From: Nymphaea colorata
Lineage: Eukaryota; Streptophyta; Magnoliopsida; Nymphaeales; Nymphaeaceae
Direction of reading: 5' to 3'
DNA: 64,000 bases
Assembly (NCBI RefSeq): GCF_008831285.2
Contig: NC_045141.1
Location: 16,850,106-16,914,105, forward strand
Shown here: one piece after another, positions 59,076 to 64,000 of the stretch
Layout of the letters: the number at the start of each line of letters is the position of its first letter
Position numbering within the stretch: the first letter of the stretch is position 1
Notes under the pieces: model-generated
The model's database searches: none
The model's input: the letters and a program-made list of their open reading frames with translations, nothing else
What the model was told of the DNA's origin: nothing
Position numbers and translations under genes: made by a program

Positions 59076-61269
59076 GAGTTCATGGCATAAATCCAAAGAC
59101 TGATTCAAAAGAAAATTTCCAATTTATTTGAGGCATTCAAAAAACACGTAAACAAATACGGATTATAAGACATAAAAATCTAAAACTGGTTGATAACAAA
59201 AAGTTAAAGTATGTTTTTCAATTTTTTTAATAAAGTAAGAATAATTTTCAACAAAAAAAATAGCAAAGAACAACTTTTATTTAAGCAAACATACTCATAT
59301 GTTAAAACATACTCTGAAAAATTAAGAAAATACGGAAAAAAACATGCATGTTCTTACGCTCAAAGGGAAAACTTCAAGCATAACGTGCTCTTCAATTAAA
59401 AATGCTCAAAAATAAATGATAAAAAAAAATGTTCTCAAGTTGTAAATAATATAAAAGATTGAACAACTTTTTATTAAAGGTCCATTGTGGTCTAAAGAAA
59501 AGCAAAAAAAAAAATCCATATAACATTAAAAAGTAATAAATGAAATTATTATAAAAAACTCATATTATCAACAAATATCCAAACAACACTTTTAAAACCA
59601 AAAAACTTTCAAAGAGTTCATGACATCATTGTAAGTGAATATCATGAACTCATTAAAGAAAATCTAAGTCTATTTTGGACGCTGAAAAAAAAAATCAACC
59701 ATGTGGTATAAAACTTATAAACATTTAAAAGTTTTAACATTACAAAGCCAAAGCATGTTTTTGAGTTCAAAAAAAAAAACTAATAACAATTTTCAACAAA
59801 AAATAGAAAAACATTGTACTCCTAAAGAAAACACGCCCACAAATTAAACAAAATACTTAATAACATGAGGAGCACGTTTTTAGGTTCAAAGGGAATAAAT
59901 CTTCAAGCGTAACATGCTCTCCAATTTGAAATGTTTGAAAAAAAAAAGAGACATTAAATAAAAAAAAAAGACCACATTCTCAAGTTATAAACATGTAAAG
60001 ATTTGAGCAATTTTTGTTCAAGGTTCATGTGGTTTAAAAAAAATATTTAGCATTAAAAACAAATAAAAATTAAATGAAATCAGTATTGAAAACTCACAAA
60101 TAGATGTTTATCATAAGAAAAAACTAATAATATTTTTAAAAATAAAAAAAATTCATGATAGAATTATAAATGAACAAGGAATTATTATAAATGAACACAG
60201 AATATGATCAAAAGAAAATCAATTAAAAAAAATTCAAATTTGAGGGACTAAAAAAAAGGCAGAAACAATCGGATTGCAAAAGATATATATTAAAATTTGA
60301 AAATGTTTGGTAGTAAAAAATGAAATTATGCTTTTGAGTTCAAAAGGTTGAAAAAATAAAGAACAATTTCTATGAGAAAATAAGAAAAACAACTTCTATT
60401 CAAGCAAACATGCTCATAAAATAATAAATCCAGAGGAAAATAACAAAAGGAAAATAAAATAAAATACATCCTTAAGTTCAAATGATATAAAACTTCAAGT
60501 GTGTCTCATTTAGTTCAAAATGCTCAAAAAAAAAAGGAGGGTAAAACCAAAATTTGTAATAAAGTTCTAAAAGATGTAAAAAGTATCAAAAACATTCATT
60601 AAAAATCCATGGTGCCAAAATAAAAGCGAAAAAAATACATATAATATTAAAATAATAATTGAAAAAGTTAAATTGAATGAAATATATAAAACTTACCTTA
60701 TAATTTTTACTACCAAAATCATAATAATGCTTTTAAAAAAAAACTTTCAAAGAGTTCATGCAGTATTGTAAGTAAACATCCTTTAATTCAAAAAAGAAAT
60801 TTCAAATTTACTTTAACAAACAAAAAAAAATCTTTGTTTATAAAACATAAAAAAAATCTAAAAAGGTTAGCAACAAAAATACAAATATGTTTTGAGTTCA
60901 AAGGACTAAGAACAACTAAAACAATTTCAACACAAAATGATATAGAAGAACTTATGTTCAAGCAAACATTTTAACTGCATAAAAACTCAAAGCTTATCTT
61001 TTTAATGTAACAAAACACAAAACCAAAAAAAAAAAAAAAATCAAAATTTGGCTAAGTCTGTTAGAAACTTGAGTGTGTTTTTCTCTACCATGATTTTAAA
61101 TTAAACAAAACAAAAGCTCTCTTTCCAACTCAAATAATATCCAATCAAACATATTTTCTTGAAATTAAATTTTAAAATGATTATATAGGAAAGTGAATAA
61201 TGTCTGTGGCAAAAGTATCCTCTTAAGATCAAAAGGAAATATCAAAACTTATATCAAACCATTTTCACA

Positions 61270-61556
61270 TATAATTTGTACGAGTATTATACGATGAAGA
61301 ATTTGTCCAGTGTGATACGACAAAGTTGTATATCTCGAAAATATCTTCGTAATTTTTAAAAAATTTTAAAACATTTAATAAATTCTAAAAATTATAAAAA
61401 GTTAAAATAAAAAAATAAAAAATTCAAAAAACACATACAAGAAGAGTTTTCTCATGTTTTTTATTTTTTGGTATTTAAAAAAAAAAGACACGTCTAATTG
61501 CCGTTTTATATACGCACTTTTTTCAAGTGTATGTGTTTTATATGACAATGTATCAA
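61270..61556 (-). mobile_element. Copy of the 42.8-kb MITE family
   Basis: It is approximately the reverse complement of the interior of 42770-43109 (gacaaagttgtatatctcgaaa, tttaaaaaaaaaagacacgtct), ending tgacaatg. Internal similarity is clear but the ends are degraded. Confidence 0.5.
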
Positions 61557-62760
61557 ACACAAAAATTTAAAGAAAATAAATTGCCAAAGTATCTCTTAAG
61601 ATCAAAAAGAAATATCAAATGTTATATCAAACACAAAAACTAAAGCCACTTAAATAATTGAAATAATAACCAAAAATTGAATAACAAAGGATAACAACTT
61701 CCCTGCAATTGAAATCTTGAAAATTTGAAAATAAAAACAAAAAGTAAGATTTGACTTCAATAGAAACAAAGATCAAATTCAAAATGAGGGCTGGAATACT
61801 TTGGAAATAATGCAAGCTCAAAATGAACAACAAAGTCAGACATGGAAGAAGAACAAACCGCCAACATACTTTTGAATTTATAAGAATTGTGAACCAATGA
61901 ACAGACCGTTGCATGCACACCTTTCAAGATGATCATAGACGATTGAGAATCAAATCACCAAGGGTAGTTACTTAACTAGGAAAAAAACATGAAAATAAGT
62001 GCATGTGCTTGTAAAAAATGTGAGAATCATTGAACATAAAATCAGAAATTAATTTTTACTGCCCTCACGACACAAGAAGATAACTAGTCAGGTGGCATGA
62101 TTTATTGCTGAAATTATTAAATTCATCGCCCAAAAATGCGGAGCCCTCAATAAATTTGTAATAACTAAAATTGGTTTCTGCATCACAGAACACTCGTATT
62201 ATTTGAAAAAAAATGTGTATAATATGCAAGAAATAAGTCAGCCGTATAAAATGATAATTAAATGTGTTTTTTTAAAAAAACACCAGAAAATAAAAACGTG
62301 AAAAAACAAGCAATATACGTGTTTTTTTCATTTTTCATTTTTTATTTTTATAATTTCAGGATTTATTAATGTTTTAATTTTTTTACAAATTATCGAGATT
62401 TTCACGATATATACAACTTTAAGTATTATACCTAAGAAATTCCTTGTTTATACCCATACACAATATATGAACATAATTGATTCCACAACATATTTAATTT
62501 AACTTGCCTAACACTTGCTGTGATAACTAAGGAAAAAAGTTCCTTCTGTTTCTATATTCCCACGCATCCAGAACCAAGATGCTTACGAGCAATGTGCATG
62601 CAAAAGATCAAATAAAGACAAACGAGGAAAAGGAACAGAAACAAAACAAACAAGGAACTATTTTTTTTCCCTCAATTGTTGAACTCTGCATGTTACCTTT
62701 GTTAGATGAACTAATTTTTTTCCTCTCGTTTAATCATTGCACATGCGAGATTTGAACGTC
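61557..62760. other. AT-rich intergenic
   Basis: Besides another MITE-family copy at 62170-62420 (cgtattatttgaaaaaaaatgtgtataat...), nothing is identifiable. The open frame at 61627-61920 (-) has no known domain. Confidence 0.45.
62170..62420 (+). mobile_element. Second copy of the 42.8-kb MITE family
   Basis: Same orientation as 42770-43109: tgtgtataata, gtgtttttttaaaaaaacacc, ttttataattt(c)aggatttatt and a tattatacct end. Confidence 0.45.
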
Positions 62761-63614
62761 TAACAATCTGCAAGTGACCGGACAGAAACGATCGAAAAAA
62801 TAAACAGGAATGATAAACTAATGCATTTCTTTTGTCATTATACACGCACAATCTAGATATCTACTAGCGATCAACGTGCGATTAAACCAAGTTGTCGAGA
62901 AAGCAAATCCAAACAAAATTCTCAGCCTGCGAAGCATAACTATTCGCTTCATGAAGGCTGATTAATTAGCCCAATCCGATCGCTCATCACGAGCCTATAA
63001 TATTTCTGAACTTGTACCGGTCGATATGTAATGAAACGGAACAGAGAAACAAAATCACCATGACGGTAAAGATCAATCCATCGGATAGAATCACGTCGGA
63101 AGATAGGATCAACCCACCGCCGCTCGAAGTTACGGAGTTCATAGTTTGAATGACAAGTACAAAGAGTTTTTGTGTAAACATTTTTTTGTTAAAAAAATAT
63201 TAATTGGGGATGATGTACTTGGAGCGATAACGCCTGATTGCCATATATATACACTGTTTCGGCGAACAAATTATTAAATACAGTTCCAATTACCAAGATT
63301 GAGAATATTGTGTGCTTTTAAAAGGTGATTTTGAGCTTCTAGCACTATGTGCTCTATACTTCTACTGCTGGTAAACTTTTCCCAACCGACGATTTCATTG
63401 AAGACAAGGTTTCAGGACTTGCAGTTCAGAATGGACTTCATGCTCCTTTGTTCCTTGCAGAAAAAGTTGAAAAGCGGATAATCGCAAAGCTTCAAGAAAT
63501 GTAGTTTCTTTTTAGTCATAAGTGGATCTCATACACCTGTTCTAGTTAATAAAGATATCTTGCTGGAATGAAGTCATGGAAGTTGACGGGGAATCTGTAG
63601 AATTCTTCGTTTCT
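62760..63614. repeat. Direct copy of the 51.24-52.12 kb segment
   Basis: Highly similar over about 850 bp to 51236-52126, including gatatctactagcgatcaac, ctcgaagttacggagttcat, ggtgattttgagcttctagc and the end of the NAT last exon. The divergence is small, so the duplication is young. Confidence 0.85.
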
Positions 63615-64000
63615 TCCGTCAGAGATAGAGGGCTCTCATGGTGGCTCCCATTCCAAAGAGAGAAAGGAGATGTCAGAAACGAAGAATTCTACAGATTCCC
63701 CGTCAACTTCCATGACTTCATTCCAGCAAGATATCTTTATTAACTAGAACAGGTGTATGAGATCCACTTATGACTAAAAAGAAACTACATTTCTTGAAGC
63801 TTTGCGATTATCCGCTTTCAACTTTTTCTGCAAGGAACAAAGGAGCCATGAAGTCCATTCTGAACTGCAAGTCCTGAAACCTTGTCTTCAATGAAATCGT
63901 CGGTTGGGAAAAGTTTACCAGCAGTAGAAGTATAGAGCACATAGTGCTAGAAGCTCAAAATCACCTTTTAAAAGCACACAATATTCTCAATCTTGGTAAT
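63289..64000. repeat. Near-perfect inverted repeat running off the window
   Basis: 63289-63614 (left arm, 326 bp) and 63675-64000 (right arm) are reverse complements with only a few differences, separated by a 60-bp spacer (63615-63674). The spacer is itself the reverse complement of about 52127-52184, so the right part is an inverted copy of the same 51.8-52.2 kb segment and not a simple hairpin of the left arm. Confidence 0.9.
63615..63743 (+). pseudogene. NAT C-terminal fragment, inverted copy
   Basis: The plus strand reads SVRDRGLSWWLPFQREKG then DVRNEEFYRFPVNFHDFIPA and stops at 63741-63743. It is identical in protein to the end of the 52-kb NAT exon. The left arm holds a shorter third copy of the last codons on the minus strand (63537-63614). 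Confidence 0.75.

Larger units (their letters stand above)
58380..61560. repeat. Very AT-rich region with diverged ~560-bp tandem units
   Basis: Anchors such as '(t)gagttcaaa...caatttcaacaaaaaatag...caagcaaacat' recur at about 59211, 59753, 60327 and 60885 (spacing 542, 574, 558). 'ctttcaaagagttcatg' recurs at 59065, 59607 and 60747. 'aacttcaag(c/t)(a/g)t' plus a 'gctcaaaa' block recur at 59.37, 59.9 and 60.49 kb. The pattern indicates a decayed satellite-like array. No coding sequence is recognisable. Confidence 0.65.

Overview
The window is nuclear DNA of a flowering plant. It is AT-rich and repeat-dense, it has spliced genes with GT-AG introns, and its recognisable genes are plant families: RPW8-type helper NLRs (RNLs), RPW8-only proteins and a plant serpin. 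RNL expansion is unusual for monocots, so a eudicot, magnoliid or early-diverging angiosperm is more likely. I cannot name the species from sequence alone.

Layout. 1-24 kb holds three RNL genes, all on the minus strand. RNL-A (1382-5447) and RNL-C (19878-23238) each reconstruct to five exons with consistent phases, giving 815 and 817 residues. RNL-B (9078-11326) keeps only exons 1-3 and encodes a 451-residue RPW8-NB-ARC protein without the MHD-type motif and LRRs. 24-46 kb holds three RPW8-only loci on the same strand: a broken one (24675-25132) and two intact single-exon genes of 140 and 150 residues (33077-33499, 45206-45658). They sit in large diverged direct duplications. Their shared Cys-rich C-terminus aligns at DNA level with the RNL linker read in another frame. 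Several of these loci share a promoter/leader module (TATA box, CT-rich leader, GTTCTAAG-like block), and an orphan piece of the distal part of that module lies near 43.1 kb.

35-50 kb is mostly transposon-derived: a 2.5-kb PIF/Harbinger-like element containing a protein-kinase fragment, a Ty3/gypsy RNase H remnant, MITEs, a solo LTR, a polygalacturonase fragment and a CACTA-like end. 50-58 kb holds an orphan last exon of a nucleobase-ascorbate transporter, an intact two-exon serpin (53725-55386, 390 residues, predicted P1-P1' Arg-Ser) and two decayed serpin fragments. 58-62.5 kb is very AT-rich and contains a diverged tandem array of roughly 560-bp units. 62.7-64 kb is a second copy of the 51-52 kb segment that turns into a near-perfect inverted repeat running off the window end.

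Functionally, the cluster reads as an innate-immunity locus. Known RNLs act downstream of sensor NLRs as membrane calcium channels that trigger cell death, and RPW8-only proteins confer broad mildew resistance in Arabidopsis. A plant serpin that may restrain papain-like or metacaspase proteases lies nearby, but any functional link to the cluster is speculative. Coordinates of spliced genes come from manual splice-site reading; boundaries of repeats are approximate.
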